Part shown: positions 51,848 through 61,747 of the stretch, one piece after another
How positions within the stretch are numbered: the first letter of the stretch is position 1
How the letters are laid out: every line of letters begins with the position of its first letter
Source: Ktedonobacter sp. SOSP1-85
GTDB lineage: Bacteria; Chloroflexota; Ktedonobacteria; Ktedonobacterales; Ktedonobacteraceae
Direction of reading: 5' to 3'
DNA length: 64,000 bases
Assembly (NCBI RefSeq): GCF_016587415.1
Contig: NZ_BNJI01000001.1
Span: forward strand, 4,193,501-4,257,500
Position numbers and translations under genes: made by a program
The notes under the pieces: generated by a model
The model's input: the letters and a program-made list of their open reading frames with translations, nothing else
What the model was told of the DNA's origin: nothing
Databases searched by the model: none

Positions 51848-53083
51848 ATGACAACGCCTTCTATTCTCATCGTTGACGATGATACCGCCCTCTTGCGCGC
51901 TTTGCCACAAACCCTGTATCTGCGCATGGACGATATTCACGTTGATACATGCGATTCCGCCGAACGTGGCCTTGCTATGATTCGAGAGCATGATTACGAT
52001 GCTATTATAAGCGATATTAAGATGCCGGGGATGGATGGCCTGGAGCTCCTGGCGCGTATTCAGGAGCTGCGCCCTGAGACCCCCACACTGCTTATCACAG
52101 GCCATGGCGAGTATGACCTGGCCATACGCGCCCTGCGTGGTGGGGCCTATGACTATATCCTCAAGCCAATTGATCGAGACTCCTTTGTCGCGGCACTCCA
52201 ACGTGCCATTCAAGCCTATCAATTGCGCCGCCAGGTGCTTGAACAGCATATTGCCCTCTCACACCATGCACGCTCGCTTGAATGGCAGGTGCAGAAACGC
52301 ACCAGTGAACTGGTGAACGCCAACGAACTCAAAGATAAGTTTCTCCGTATCGTCTCCCATGAGCTGAAGGCTCCTCTCTCAGGCTTGAAGGGGATGACAC
52401 AGTTCCTCTACAAACAACTGGATGAAGAGGTCAACAAGCAGGTCTTTAAGCAGGGGTTGGAGGATATGTCACACGCAATCGACCGCACCGAGGTGCTGGT
52501 ACAGGACTTGCTGGATACTTCCATGATGGATACCAATATGTTTGTGCTTCATCGCAAACACTGTAACCTGGTGCAACTCTGCCAGCGTGTGCTGAGCGAA
52601 TATACAGCTGGCGCAGGACCTGACGTCACAAGTGAGATCGTTGCTGAAACGGTTGAAGCAGAGGTTGATGCTGAGCGTATCTGCCAGGTCCTCATCAACC
52701 TACTCTCCAACGCACGCAAATATTCGGTCAGCCCCAGCACTATCACAATACGTTTACAGCAGGTTGGCTATGAGGCGTGGATCCAGGTGGAGGACCAGGG
52801 CGTGGGCATTCCTCAGGAGGAGCAACAGCATATCTTTGAGCAATTCTATCGCGCGCCAGGGATCGAGGTGCAGTCAGGTGAGCAAACTGGCCTGGGTCTG
52901 GGCCTGTACATCGCGCGCAAAATTGTAGAGCGACACAGTGGGCGCCTGGATGTAGAGAGCGCGCTCGGACAGGGAAGCACCTTTACCGTGATCCTGCCGA
53001 TCTCTATTGATCAGGAAGCGACCGGTCAAAATTCAGAGAATTTAGCACGACACACCCTGGCCACCTGGACGCTCACGCATTAG
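51848..53083 (+). CDS. Receiver-histidine kinase hybrid protein
   Basis: 411 aa from ATG 51848 (GGAGGAG upstream; the longer frame adds 29 unlikely residues). The N-terminal receiver (about 1-125) has VDDD and phosphoacceptor Asp in ISDIKMPGMDG. A coiled linker leads to HisKA with the H-box FLRIVSHELKAPLSG (about 175), then HATPase_c with N-box INLLSNARKYS, G1 VEDQGVGIPQEEQ and G2 GLGLGLYIARKIVERHSG. It is soluble, with no TM segment. An atypical order (receiver before kinase) suggests it is downstream in a phosphorelay; partners are not adjacent. Confidence 0.92.
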   Translation: MTTPSILIVDDDTALLRALPQTLYLRMDDIHVDTCDSAERGLAMIREHDYDAIISDIKMPGMDGLELLARIQELRPETPTLLITGHGEYDLAIRALRGGAYDYILKPIDRDSFVAALQRAIQAYQLRRQVLEQHIALSHHARSLEWQVQKRTSELVNANELKDKFLRIVSHELKAPLSGLKGMTQFLYKQLDEEVNKQVFKQGLEDMSHAIDRTEVLVQDLLDTSMMDTNMFVLHRKHCNLVQLCQRVLSEYTAGAGPDVTSEIVAETVEAEVDAERICQVLINLLSNARKYSVSPSTITIRLQQVGYEAWIQVEDQGVGIPQEEQQHIFEQFYRAPGIEVQSGEQTGLGLGLYIARKIVERHSGRLDVESALGQGSTFTVILPISIDQEATGQNSENLARHTLATWTLTH

Positions 53084-53090
53084 GAAGAGA

Positions 53091-53136
53091 TACACAAAAG
53101 AGGGGTGGGCAACGTTGCCCATCCCTCTTTTGTGTA
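53091..53136 (+). terminator. Near-perfect palindromic terminator after the hybrid kinase
   Basis: TACACAAAAGAGGGGTGGGC... with a 23-bp complementary arm (one G/T pair), no loop, centred on AACGTT; 8 bp after the stop codon and ending TTTTGTGTA. Confidence 0.75.
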
Positions 53137-53330
53137 GAGTTGTATTTTTATGCGTCATGAGTTAATCTTTAGCTAATATCGCGACAAGAAGGCTTGTAGG
53201 GACAGAGATGGCAATTTTCAGGATTTTTTACTAATTCTCTGTACATATGATGAAGATATAGCATTGGCAGTTATCTCATGAAGGTGAGATCCTGATCTGT
53301 AACGGTTGTATTAAGAGGAGCAAGCAAGCC

Positions 53331-55079
53331 ATGACGGAGAGTAAGACAGCAGCCCCCCAGGCAACGTCTGAGGAGGCAGTGCAAAAGTGGAGTTATACCA
53401 GTGGCATCAGTGATATTCCCCTCCTGGGGCTCACCATTGGCGATATGTTTGACCAGACAGTTGCCAGCTATCCGGATCACCTGGCGCTGATTGCGCGTGC
53501 TCAGCAGATACGCTGGACATATCGCGAATTGCATGAGCAGGTGGAGCGCTGTGCCAAGGGTCTGATGAGCCTGGGAATTGAAAAGGGAGACCGCGTCGGC
53601 ATCTGGTCGCTCAACCGTGCCGAATGGTGTGTGACCCAGTTCGCAACCGCCAAAATTGGTGCTATCCTCGTCAATATTAATCCAGCCTATCGCCTGCATG
53701 AACTGGAGTATGCGCTCAAGCAATCCGGTTGTAGCGCGCTGGTTATTTCTCCCGCGTTCAAGAGTTCAAACTATCCTGAAATGGTTACAGCGCTTGCCCC
53801 TGAGCTTGCGAGCTGTGAGCCAGGAGCGTTGCAATCAGCCCGGTTACCAGCGCTACATGTAGTTATCTGTATGGGAAAAGACGCGACTGAGGGAATGTTC
53901 AGTTGGGAGATGCTGCTCAAGCGAGCTGAGCAGGTTGGTATTGATCAGCTGTACGCTCGTCAGCGCACGCTTGAATTTGATGATCCGATCAATGTGCAAT
54001 ATACCAGTGGTACGACCGGATTCCCCAAGGGGGCGACGCTGAGCCATCACAACATTCTCAATAATGGCTATTTTGTAGCTCGTCTGCAAAGTTTTACCCA
54101 TGAAGACAAACTATGTATTCCTGTGCCGCTCTATCATTGCTTTGGTATGGTTATGGGCAACCTGGGCTGCGTGACGCATGGCGCAACTATGGTCTACCCC
54201 TCCGAAAGCTTTGATCCCCTGGCCGTGTTACAGGCCGTGCAAGAGGAGCAGTGCACTGCGCTTTATGGTGTGCCGACCATGTTTATCGCCGAATTGGAGC
54301 ATCCAGATTTTCATACCTTTGACCTGGCTAGCCTGCGGACCGGAGTCATGGCTGGCTCTCCCTGCCCCATTGAAGTCATGCGCAACGTGATTAACCGCAT
54401 GCATATGTCACAAGTAGAGATCTGCTACGGCATGACAGAAACGGCACCCGTTTCGGTGCAGAGCAGGCTCGATTCGCCATTTGAGAAGCGCGTCGCCACA
54501 GTGGGCCAGATTCATCCGCATCTCGAAATTAAGATTGTCAATCCTGAAAGCGGTCAGATCGTGCCTCAGGGCATACCAGGAGAATTGTGTACGCGCGGCT
54601 ATAGCGTTATGCTGGGCTACTGGGATAATCCCGAGGCGACGCAGGCTGCCATTGACCAGGCGCGCTGGATGCATACAGGTGACCTGGCAACGATGGATGA
54701 AGAGGGCTATATTAATATCGTCGGGCGCATCAAAGATATGATCATTCGGGGAGGGGAGAACATCTATCCCCGTGAGATCGAGGAATTCTTGTATACCCAT
54801 CCCCAGGTCAGCGATGTGCAGGTCATTGGGGTTCCCGATGAGCGCTATGGCGAAGAGATCGCGGCCTGGATTAAGCTAAAGCCGGGCGAGTCCGTCAGTC
54901 AAGAAGATCTGCGTGCCTTCTGCCTGGGAAAGATCGCGCACTACAAGATCCCGCGCTATATTAAGTTTGTCGATGCCTACCCTATGACCATCTCTGGTAA
55001 AATTCAGAAGTACTTAATGCGCCAGCAGGCCATCGCTGAACTAGGTTTACAGGGCGCCGCCTCTATCGAGACTGCATAA
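53331..55079 (+). CDS. AMP-dependent acyl-CoA synthetase
   Basis: 582 aa, AGAGGAG before ATG 53331. It carries the adenylate-forming motif YTSGTTGFPKGATLSHHN, the YGMTET block, GELCTRGYSVMLGYW, HTGDLATMDEEGY and the C-terminal KDMIIRGGENIYPREIEEFL with the catalytic Lys region (SGKIQKYLMR). The N terminus carries about 30 extra residues. Homologues activate medium- or long-chain fatty acids. Another acyl-CoA synthetase lies 1.4 kb away on the other strand. Cytosolic or membrane-associated. Confidence 0.92.
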   Translation: MTESKTAAPQATSEEAVQKWSYTSGISDIPLLGLTIGDMFDQTVASYPDHLALIARAQQIRWTYRELHEQVERCAKGLMSLGIEKGDRVGIWSLNRAEWCVTQFATAKIGAILVNINPAYRLHELEYALKQSGCSALVISPAFKSSNYPEMVTALAPELASCEPGALQSARLPALHVVICMGKDATEGMFSWEMLLKRAEQVGIDQLYARQRTLEFDDPINVQYTSGTTGFPKGATLSHHNILNNGYFVARLQSFTHEDKLCIPVPLYHCFGMVMGNLGCVTHGATMVYPSESFDPLAVLQAVQEEQCTALYGVPTMFIAELEHPDFHTFDLASLRTGVMAGSPCPIEVMRNVINRMHMSQVEICYGMTETAPVSVQSRLDSPFEKRVATVGQIHPHLEIKIVNPESGQIVPQGIPGELCTRGYSVMLGYWDNPEATQAAIDQARWMHTGDLATMDEEGYINIVGRIKDMIIRGGENIYPREIEEFLYTHPQVSDVQVIGVPDERYGEEIAAWIKLKPGESVSQEDLRAFCLGKIAHYKIPRYIKFVDAYPMTISGKIQKYLMRQQAIAELGLQGAASIETA

Positions 55080-55104
55080 GCACACACACGCCAACTTTTT
55101 CAGC

Positions 55105-55148
55105 GAAAGATGTTGCATTTATGCAAAAGTGCAAATGCAACATCTTTC
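55105..55148 (+). terminator. Hairpin after the acyl-CoA synthetase
   Basis: GAAAGATGTTGCATTT and exact complement (16 bp), 12-nt loop, 26 bp past the stop and followed by TCTTCTTC. Confidence 0.7.
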
Positions 55149-55300
55149 TCTTCTTCATGCGAGCAAGCGCATATTAGAATTTTGTTAAAAAAACGGCAAA
55201 AGCAACACAAGCAATTGACGTAATAGTGCGAAGACTGTTATTATTTTGAAAGATATAATGATAAAAATGTAGCTACAAAAGCTCTGATTAAGGTAGGAAC

Positions 55301-56332
55301 GTGGAGAAATATACCTCTTGGCGTGAACTACTTGGCAGTATCATTCAAGATATGCAGGAGCGACAGCGGATTGCGGGTTTGTTGGGTGTCAATGTTGTGA
55401 CCCTGGGGCGCTGGGCAGGCAATGCCTCGAATCCACGTTACCAGCACCTGCGTCGCCTGCTTTCTGTATTGCCGCAATATCGCGCCGAATTGCAAGAACT
55501 CATTGTAGTCGAATTTCCCGATTTTTCTTTGGGCTTAGAATTGAGTAAGCAAGGAGAGGAACAGGACCTTATTTCTTCAGCATTGTATGCACAGGTTTTC
55601 AATACATATACTATTATGCCGCACATACAGCGCTCCTGGAGTATCACAAACTTGATTCTACGGCACGCCCTTGACCAACTGGATTCACAAAAGCAAGGCA
55701 TGGCCGTGATCCTTATTCAGTGTATGCCACCGTCTCAAAATGGCAAGGTGTGTAGCCTGCGTGAACGTATAGGGTTTGGAAATTCGCCCTGGCCCGCAAA
55801 TCTGGAGCCGCATGCTATTTTTCTGGGTATGGAATCGCTTTCAGGCTATGTAGTAGGAACCTGCCAATCCAGTGTGTTGCAGAATCGTTCGAAGGAGCAG
55901 CAGGGGGTGCGCCCTGTGCATTGGGACCAACTGGAGAAGAGCGCGGCTGCCTATCCCATCTACCGCGAGTCAAAGGTGGCTGGATGCCTCCTGGTCTCAA
56001 GCGCTGTCCCCAACTATTTTCTGCCTTCCCGACTTAAGCTGATAGAGCAGTATGCCGAACTGCTCTCGCTGGTCTTCGACTATGAAGAGTTTTATCCACT
56101 AGAGCAGATTAGCCTGCAAATTATGCCGCACTCAAGCTATCAGGAGAAGATGCTCTTCAATTTCCGCCAGCGGGTCGCAGAGGTGATGCTGACCAGCATG
56201 CGTAGCGGTGAGAACCTGGATATACGGAAAGCGGAGGCACTCGTCTGGAGCCAACTTGAGCAAGAACTCTTGGATTTGGCGGTAGATCTCAATATGACGC
56301 AAGAGGAATATCATCCTCTCCAGGTTGAATAG
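55301..56332 (+). CDS. HTH plus sensor-type protein
   Basis: 343 aa from GTG 55301 (AAGGTAGG upstream). The first about 65 residues form an HTH of the XRE/Cro type (RQRIAGLLGVNVVTLGRWAG). The rest (about 75-340) resembles a GAF-like ligand-binding region (ITNLILRHALDQLDSQKQGM, GYVVGTCQSSVLQN, YPIYRESKVAGCLLVSS), followed by a helical tail. Probably a one-component transcription regulator; ligand and target unknown. The genes next to it are both acyl-CoA ligases, so a link to fatty-acid metabolism is possible. Confidence 0.72.
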   Translation: MEKYTSWRELLGSIIQDMQERQRIAGLLGVNVVTLGRWAGNASNPRYQHLRRLLSVLPQYRAELQELIVVEFPDFSLGLELSKQGEEQDLISSALYAQVFNTYTIMPHIQRSWSITNLILRHALDQLDSQKQGMAVILIQCMPPSQNGKVCSLRERIGFGNSPWPANLEPHAIFLGMESLSGYVVGTCQSSVLQNRSKEQQGVRPVHWDQLEKSAAAYPIYRESKVAGCLLVSSAVPNYFLPSRLKLIEQYAELLSLVFDYEEFYPLEQISLQIMPHSSYQEKMLFNFRQRVAEVMLTSMRSGENLDIRKAEALVWSQLEQELLDLAVDLNMTQEEYHPLQVE

Positions 56333-56349
56333 CGTGGAGCAAATCATTT

Positions 56350-56414
56350 TTGGGGAGTAGTGTGAAGAGTGCTGGTAGCCGCAGGCTACCAGCACTCTTC
56401 ACACTACTCCCCAA
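56350..56414. terminator. Perfect palindromic bidirectional terminator
   Basis: 31-bp perfect arms (TTGGGGAGTAGTGTGAAGAG...) with loop GCA, between convergent genes. Directly followed by CGTGAGCGCCGCAGGCGCGA, shared with palindrome B at 17437. Confidence 0.8.
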
Positions 56415-56466
56415 CGTGAGCGCCGCAGGCGCGAGGGGGCAAGCCAAAAAAACATGGATATGCTAA

Positions 56467-58044
56467 TCAATTGATGCGCTTCTCATGCCCCTGCCATTCT
56501 TTCTCGCGTAGCACATATTTCTGCACCTTGCCAGTTGAGGTTTTGGGGAGGAGGCCAAATTCTACGGCTGTAGGGCATTTGAAATGAGCCAGGCGTTCCC
56601 GGCAAAAGGCAATGATCTCCTCCTCTGTGGCCTCTCTTTCAGGTTTAAGCGTTACAAAGGCCTTGGGACGCTCGCCCCAGGTGGCGTCGGGGATCGCAAC
56701 CACTGCACATTCAAGTACCGCTGGATGACGGGCGATGAGTTGCTCGACCTCGATGGTGGAGATATTCTCGCCGCCTGAGATAATCACATCCTTGGCGCGA
56801 TCACGCAATTCAATATAGTTATCTTCATGCCAGACTCCGATATCTCCCGAGTGGAACCAACCACCAGCAAAGGCCTTCTCTGTGGCCAGTTCGTTGCCAT
56901 AGTAGCCCTTGGCAACGTTATTGCCACGCATGACGACCTCACCCATGGTACTCCCATCTTTGGGCAGGTCCTCCAGATCTGGATTGACGATACGCGCTTG
57001 CTCCGCGGTCACATAGCCCTGTCCCTGTCGCGCCAGGAGGGCTGCCTGTTCCTCTTCTGAGCGCGTATTCCATTCTTCGTGCCATTCACAGACGGTGTAG
57101 GGGCCATAGGTTTCGGTCAGGCCATAGACATGAAGTGGGCGAATATTCAGGCTTTTGAGCTGCCCCAGTAAGGTAGGCGAGGGAGGTGCGCCCGCGATAG
57201 TCGCCGTTACAGGGCGCGAGAGCGGATGGGCTTTGGGATGGTTGGCCAGAAAGATCTGGACGGTAGGCGCGCCATTATAGTGAGTGATGCCCTGGCTCTC
57301 CAAGAGGTCCCACACCTGTTCTGGCTCTACCTTGCGTAGGCAGACATGGGTGGCCCCCACAGCCGTCACCGCCCAGGTAAAGCACCAGCCATTGCAGTGA
57401 AACATAGGCAGTGTCCAGAGGTAGACGCTCTCACTATTCAAGCCTGTTTCGATGACTTCGCCAAGCGCGTTGAGATAGGCGCCCCGGTAGGTGTACATCA
57501 CCCCTTTGGGATTGCCGGTTGTCCCGGAGGTATAGTTGATGGAGATAGTCTCCTCTTCATCAACCAGCCAGCTATGCAGGGGGTATGGATCGCCCTGGGC
57601 CAGAAATTGCTCGTATGGATCGTCGTCAGTGCCATCGTCGGCGATACGTATCACCTGGAGCGCGTCGAGGTTGAGCTGCTTCACGAGATGATAGAGCTCA
57701 TCATCCACAAAGAGAAAGCTGGCGCCAGAATGTTGCAGGATAAAATTGATCTCATTGGAACTCAGGCGCGTATTGATCGCGACAAGAATACCGCCTGCGG
57801 CTGGTACGGCATAATGTGCTTCCAGTAGGGGTGGAATATTTGGACATAAGAAGGCAACGCGGTCGTGCTTATGGAGGCCATGCGCCCGTAATTGCGCGGC
57901 CAGGCGGTGAACACGCTGCGCAAATTGCAGGTAGGAGTAGTGACGCTGACCATGAATAACGGCTACTTTTTCAGGGAAAATGAGCGCGCTACGCTCCAGG
58001 AAACTGACAGGTGTCAACTCTGTGCGATAGACCTTCTCTGTCAT
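56467..58044 (-). CDS. AMP-dependent acyl-CoA synthetase / long-chain-fatty-acid-CoA ligase-like
   Basis: 525 aa from ATG 58044 (AAGGAG upstream; the extra 59 codons of the longer frame are unlikely). Motifs: YTSGTTGNPKGVMYTYRGAY, YGLTETYGPY, GEVVMRGNNVAKGYYGN, FHSGDIGVWHEDNYIELRDR, DVIISGGENISTIEVEQLI, and C-terminal TSGKVQKYVLR. It activates a carboxylic acid to its CoA ester. Its N-terminal start (MTEKVYRTELTPVSFLERSA) is typical of DMSP/short-to-medium acyl-CoA ligases. Substrate not established. Confidence 0.92.
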   Translation of the reverse strand: MTEKVYRTELTPVSFLERSALIFPEKVAVIHGQRHYSYLQFAQRVHRLAAQLRAHGLHKHDRVAFLCPNIPPLLEAHYAVPAAGGILVAINTRLSSNEINFILQHSGASFLFVDDELYHLVKQLNLDALQVIRIADDGTDDDPYEQFLAQGDPYPLHSWLVDEEETISINYTSGTTGNPKGVMYTYRGAYLNALGEVIETGLNSESVYLWTLPMFHCNGWCFTWAVTAVGATHVCLRKVEPEQVWDLLESQGITHYNGAPTVQIFLANHPKAHPLSRPVTATIAGAPPSPTLLGQLKSLNIRPLHVYGLTETYGPYTVCEWHEEWNTRSEEEQAALLARQGQGYVTAEQARIVNPDLEDLPKDGSTMGEVVMRGNNVAKGYYGNELATEKAFAGGWFHSGDIGVWHEDNYIELRDRAKDVIISGGENISTIEVEQLIARHPAVLECAVVAIPDATWGERPKAFVTLKPEREATEEEIIAFCRERLAHFKCPTAVEFGLLPKTSTGKVQKYVLREKEWQGHEKRIN

Positions 58045-58332
58045 ATATAGCTCCTTCGCTGGCGATACAGACAAAATAGACTGTTCTAAGTATACATTGT
58101 GTAACAGGTAATGTTGTATATTTGCGTATAGGGATCTTGTAGAACTGCATATGCAAGAACATGACCAATGGGGTAAAAATTCGAGAATTACACTTAACCA
58201 ATGTAGAATAGGGAAGAGCAATTATCTTGCATATTAAAAAATAAGCTGCTCGCGCTCTCAAGAAAACGGAGCGCTTCCAGGTGAGACCTTGATTGGGGTT
58301 GGTGGTTATAGTGCCTTTTCAGGAGTGTTTTG

Positions 58333-60717
58333 ATGCATCAATGTCTCCGATGTAACAATCCATGTGCGAATGATGTCGCGTTCTGTCAAAAATGCCAGAC
58401 CGCTCTCCTGGAGAGTTCTCCAGGGCAGGAGCGTTCATCTACATTCTTCTCGGCTGGTACACAAGGGCATGTTCTTTCGCCCGCGAAGCCGCCAGTATCT
58501 GCACTGCCGAGGCTACCAGTGACACCTGTGTTGCCAGAGCTGTCGCCGATCTCCGCGGAGCATATGTTCCCTTCTAGCCTGGTTCCGACAACGCCTCGTC
58601 CCGCATATCGGCGCACATGGTTGCGCAGACATTGGAAAATCATTGCAGTCGTCTTGCTGCTGCTGGCACTTGCTGATGGGGCACTGGCCTTTTTCTATTT
58701 TCGGCTGGGCCAGGGAGGAAGTGCCCAGCCTGCATTGGCTCTGGAGAAGAGCGTGGTCGCGCATGGAGAGGTAATCGAGTTGCGCCTGAGCAGCTTTACG
58801 CCTCGCGCCCATGTGCGTATCACGCGTGATGTACAGGTCGCGGTGCGCCTGCTTCAGACACCAGCGCTCCCTCACAATCAATCCGATAACTATGTGCAAC
58901 TCGATGAAGCTGGGAAGGCGAGGGTGCGCTTGCAGATTGATGCAAACTGGGAAGCGGGAGAGCATACTTTACAGGCTGAGGATGTCACCACGCGCAATGT
59001 TGCCTATGCTACATTGCATGTGGTTGGCGCGGTTCAGCCGCCCAGTTTGCAATTGAGCCAGACCACGCTTGATATGGGAGCGAGCTTACGAGGCTCAAAC
59101 TCTATTCAATCCCTGCGTCTACGTAATACAGGTGGAGGAACCATCTCGTGGACGATTGGCAATGTCAAGCCAGCCTGGCTGTTTACTACACCGACCTTTG
59201 GAACCTTTAGTGATGGCCAGACTATCTTCCTGGCCGTCTCTCGTGCAGGTCTACAGCCTGGCGAATATAAGGGATCGCTGCTGATTATGGCCAGTACAGG
59301 TGGCACGCAAAAGGTAACGGTGAAGATGACGGTAAAGTCCCTGCCTGGCGACCCGGGTCCTGTATTGACAGTATCTCCGCCAGCGATTGCAGCCAGCACC
59401 TTTGATGGCGCGCCTGATGCAGTGGAAGACACCTTGAAGATTACCAATACAGGCAATAAACCACTTCACTGGTCGCTTGCTAGCCAGGTGCAACTGACCT
59501 CGCTCTCTGAGGAGTCTGGTTTTCAGCAGCGTATAGAGTGGTTGCATGTAGACCCAAGGATGGGGAATATCGCACCCGGTAAAACCGAAATTGTTCACCT
59601 GTCTATGCATAGTCAGTCGCTCTTTACCGATGTCTATAGCGGCATTATCTCCTTCCAGGCGGACCAGAAGGCGTTGAACAGCCCGCAATCTATCGCGCTC
59701 TCCCTGGTGGTGCGCCCACCCTGTGAAGTGTGGCCCAGCGTGACAAGTATCATGGCGCGTGTGAGCGCTGGACAACAGATGACTCTTCCGCACCAGTTGA
59801 GCCTACATGTCCCCACTGGCTGTCATGAGAAATTGTCCTGGCAGGCCAGCTCGCAGAGCGACTGGCTGACGATCGGCCCGGCGCAGGGAACTCTAGATGT
59901 GCAGAGCTCGACAGATATAGCATTGACCGTGGATGCCACGAAGCTGGCACCCGGCCTGTATACAGGCTCCTTTGTGCTGAAGACCGCGCAATCAAGTCAG
60001 ATGATCAGTGTGCAAGCGACAGTTCTGCCCATGGGGTCACAGACAACATCCAGCTTGGCAGTCACGCCAACCCATCTCTCGTTTACGCTTTCACCAGGTC
60101 AGGCCAGTAGTACGCAACAGAGTATTAGCATGGCTAATACTGGGCAAGCGGGTCTCTCCTGGCAAATCACTGGTGGCGCATCCTGGCTGCTAATACAGAC
60201 ACTTCAGGGCGCATTAGATGCAGGTGGCTCTGTCGATATTCCTGTCCGTGTTACCGCTGCGGGTCTTGCCGCTGGTAGCTATACTACCCAGGTCCAGGTC
60301 ACGGCGACGGATAGCACTGGCCAGGCCGTGATGAGTGGCCCACAAACGGTCGCGATCAATCTCATCGTTGCCCAGCAAACAGCGCAACCCTGCACGTTTA
60401 GTGTCTCGCCGAGCACACTGACATTCCAGGCCACCTTGTTGGATACGACTCCGCAGGCACAGGAGATTGCTCTCGCCAGTACAGGTGCTTGTGGTGGGAC
60501 CTGGAACGCGAGTACTGATGCATCCTGGATTTCGCTCTCTTCTACGACGGGAAGTAATACGAGTGGCGGAAACAAGCTAAGTATAGAAGTGAATTCTGCG
60601 GGAAAAATCTTAGGCACCTACCGGGGACATGTGATGTTGACAGCCTATGATAGCAATGGCGCCAGTATCAAAGGCAGTCCACAAGTTATTACTATTGTCT
60701 TAAATGTTCTGGGTTAA
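58333..60717 (+). CDS. Zinc-ribbon, single-TM protein with BACON/Ig-like repeats
   Basis: 794 aa from ATG 58333 (AGGAG 7 nt upstream). The zinc ribbon (CLRCNNPC...CQKCQ, 3-25) leads to a Pro-rich linker and one TM helix (about 98-120). The extracytoplasmic region contains about five beta-sandwich repeats. Each has the BACON-like pattern S-x-x-x-L-x-F-x-(8-12)-Q-x-x-x-x-x-N-T-G, with W-L-x-x-x-x-x-x-G and V-x-A-x-x-L-x-x-G-x-Y-x-G, e.g. SLAVTPTHLSFTLSPGQ then GASWLLIQTLQGALDAGGSV. Likely a surface adhesion or sensing protein. Next gene is 20 nt away. Confidence 0.82.
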   Translation: MHQCLRCNNPCANDVAFCQKCQTALLESSPGQERSSTFFSAGTQGHVLSPAKPPVSALPRLPVTPVLPELSPISAEHMFPSSLVPTTPRPAYRRTWLRRHWKIIAVVLLLLALADGALAFFYFRLGQGGSAQPALALEKSVVAHGEVIELRLSSFTPRAHVRITRDVQVAVRLLQTPALPHNQSDNYVQLDEAGKARVRLQIDANWEAGEHTLQAEDVTTRNVAYATLHVVGAVQPPSLQLSQTTLDMGASLRGSNSIQSLRLRNTGGGTISWTIGNVKPAWLFTTPTFGTFSDGQTIFLAVSRAGLQPGEYKGSLLIMASTGGTQKVTVKMTVKSLPGDPGPVLTVSPPAIAASTFDGAPDAVEDTLKITNTGNKPLHWSLASQVQLTSLSEESGFQQRIEWLHVDPRMGNIAPGKTEIVHLSMHSQSLFTDVYSGIISFQADQKALNSPQSIALSLVVRPPCEVWPSVTSIMARVSAGQQMTLPHQLSLHVPTGCHEKLSWQASSQSDWLTIGPAQGTLDVQSSTDIALTVDATKLAPGLYTGSFVLKTAQSSQMISVQATVLPMGSQTTSSLAVTPTHLSFTLSPGQASSTQQSISMANTGQAGLSWQITGGASWLLIQTLQGALDAGGSVDIPVRVTAAGLAAGSYTTQVQVTATDSTGQAVMSGPQTVAINLIVAQQTAQPCTFSVSPSTLTFQATLLDTTPQAQEIALASTGACGGTWNASTDASWISLSSTTGSNTSGGNKLSIEVNSAGKILGTYRGHVMLTAYDSNGASIKGSPQVITIVLNVLG

Positions 60718-60737
60718 AAAAGGGAGGGCAGCATTGC

Positions 60738-61652
60738 ATGATGCGGGATAATTTACCGCAGCCCCCAATGTCACAATTGGAGCACGCAATCGCGACAGTC
60801 CTGGCGTGCCTCAGTATGGTGAAATACAACGCTGTCTTGCGAGAAGAGCAGCGTGTGGAACTGGCTTCGGATATTGAGAAGACGCTCCAGTTTTTACGGG
60901 GTCCACTGGCCGCAACCCACGCACCAAAGGAGCAGGATACAAGCACAATGCCTGTCTCGCCTCAAATGACAGCACCTTCTTTGGAGATCCCTGCCCAGCA
61001 GCACCAGGGAGCGTTTACGGCTGCCAGAGCGCAACCTCACCTGGAGGCGCTCTATCGCGTATATAGCACATATTTGCATATGGGCAATGGCAATACTCTC
61101 GATGCATTCGTGGTGCGCTTCAATGAGGTTATGGCAACGCTGGATGAAATCCAGGCTGCCACTGACCCAGAAGCAGAGGAGCAACTGCCTCAGAACCAGC
61201 AGCACTCCGTCGAGGATGCGCTTCATCGCGTCCGTGGCTTTATTGCCGACCTATATTATATGTTTCTGGAGTTTGTGCGCGCCTTATCTGAAACCCTGGA
61301 GATGCACGAGCCTCAGTCCCACACCGAAGAACTCTCCTCGCTTCCACGACAGGATACCATGGAGAATATTGAAGCCATGCCCAGATTACCCGCCAGCCCG
61401 CAATTGGCACAACTGGCCCAGGTGTATGAGAAGCACCTGCAAATGAATGCTAAAAAAGGTGTGCTCTATTTGCATGTTAAGGATGCGATGGTCTTTTTAA
61501 AATTTCTCGAAGAAAATTTGCGCAATGATTTGCAGAAGCGGAGTGAAATCATTGCACAAATGAACCGGGTGGGACGCTTATTGCAGGATTTGTCCCAGCT
61601 TTTGGCGAGCTATGAAGGGGCTGTGGGCGCACTGGTGCATCCAGATCTCTAA
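60738..61652 (+). CDS. Helical hypothetical protein with internal duplication
   Basis: 304 aa, GGGAGGG before ATG 60738. No known domain recognised. Two related helical units, LEALYRVYSTYLHMGNGNTL (about residues 100-140) and LAQLAQVYEKHLQMNAKKGV (about 225-265), suggest an internal duplication. Predicted to be alpha-helical and soluble. It follows the BACON-like protein gene by 20 nt, so the two may form an operon, but no function can be assigned. Confidence 0.68.
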   Translation: MMRDNLPQPPMSQLEHAIATVLACLSMVKYNAVLREEQRVELASDIEKTLQFLRGPLAATHAPKEQDTSTMPVSPQMTAPSLEIPAQQHQGAFTAARAQPHLEALYRVYSTYLHMGNGNTLDAFVVRFNEVMATLDEIQAATDPEAEEQLPQNQQHSVEDALHRVRGFIADLYYMFLEFVRALSETLEMHEPQSHTEELSSLPRQDTMENIEAMPRLPASPQLAQLAQVYEKHLQMNAKKGVLYLHVKDAMVFLKFLEENLRNDLQKRSEIIAQMNRVGRLLQDLSQLLASYEGAVGALVHPDL

Positions 61653-61676
61653 CCTGGAGGGCATACTAGGTACGTT

Positions 61677-61733
61677 GCTGCAAAAGCACACGTCTACATA
61701 TGATAGTTATATGTAGACGTGTGCTTTTGCAGC
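61677..61733. terminator. Perfect palindrome of the CGTCTACATAT family (copy 2)
   Basis: 25-bp perfect arms (GCTGCAAAAGCACACGTCTA...) with loop GATAGTT, between convergent genes. The core CACACGTCTACATAT differs from copies 1 and 3 at a position that is changed on both arms. Confidence 0.75.
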
Positions 61734-61747
61734 GTTGATTTGGTGGC

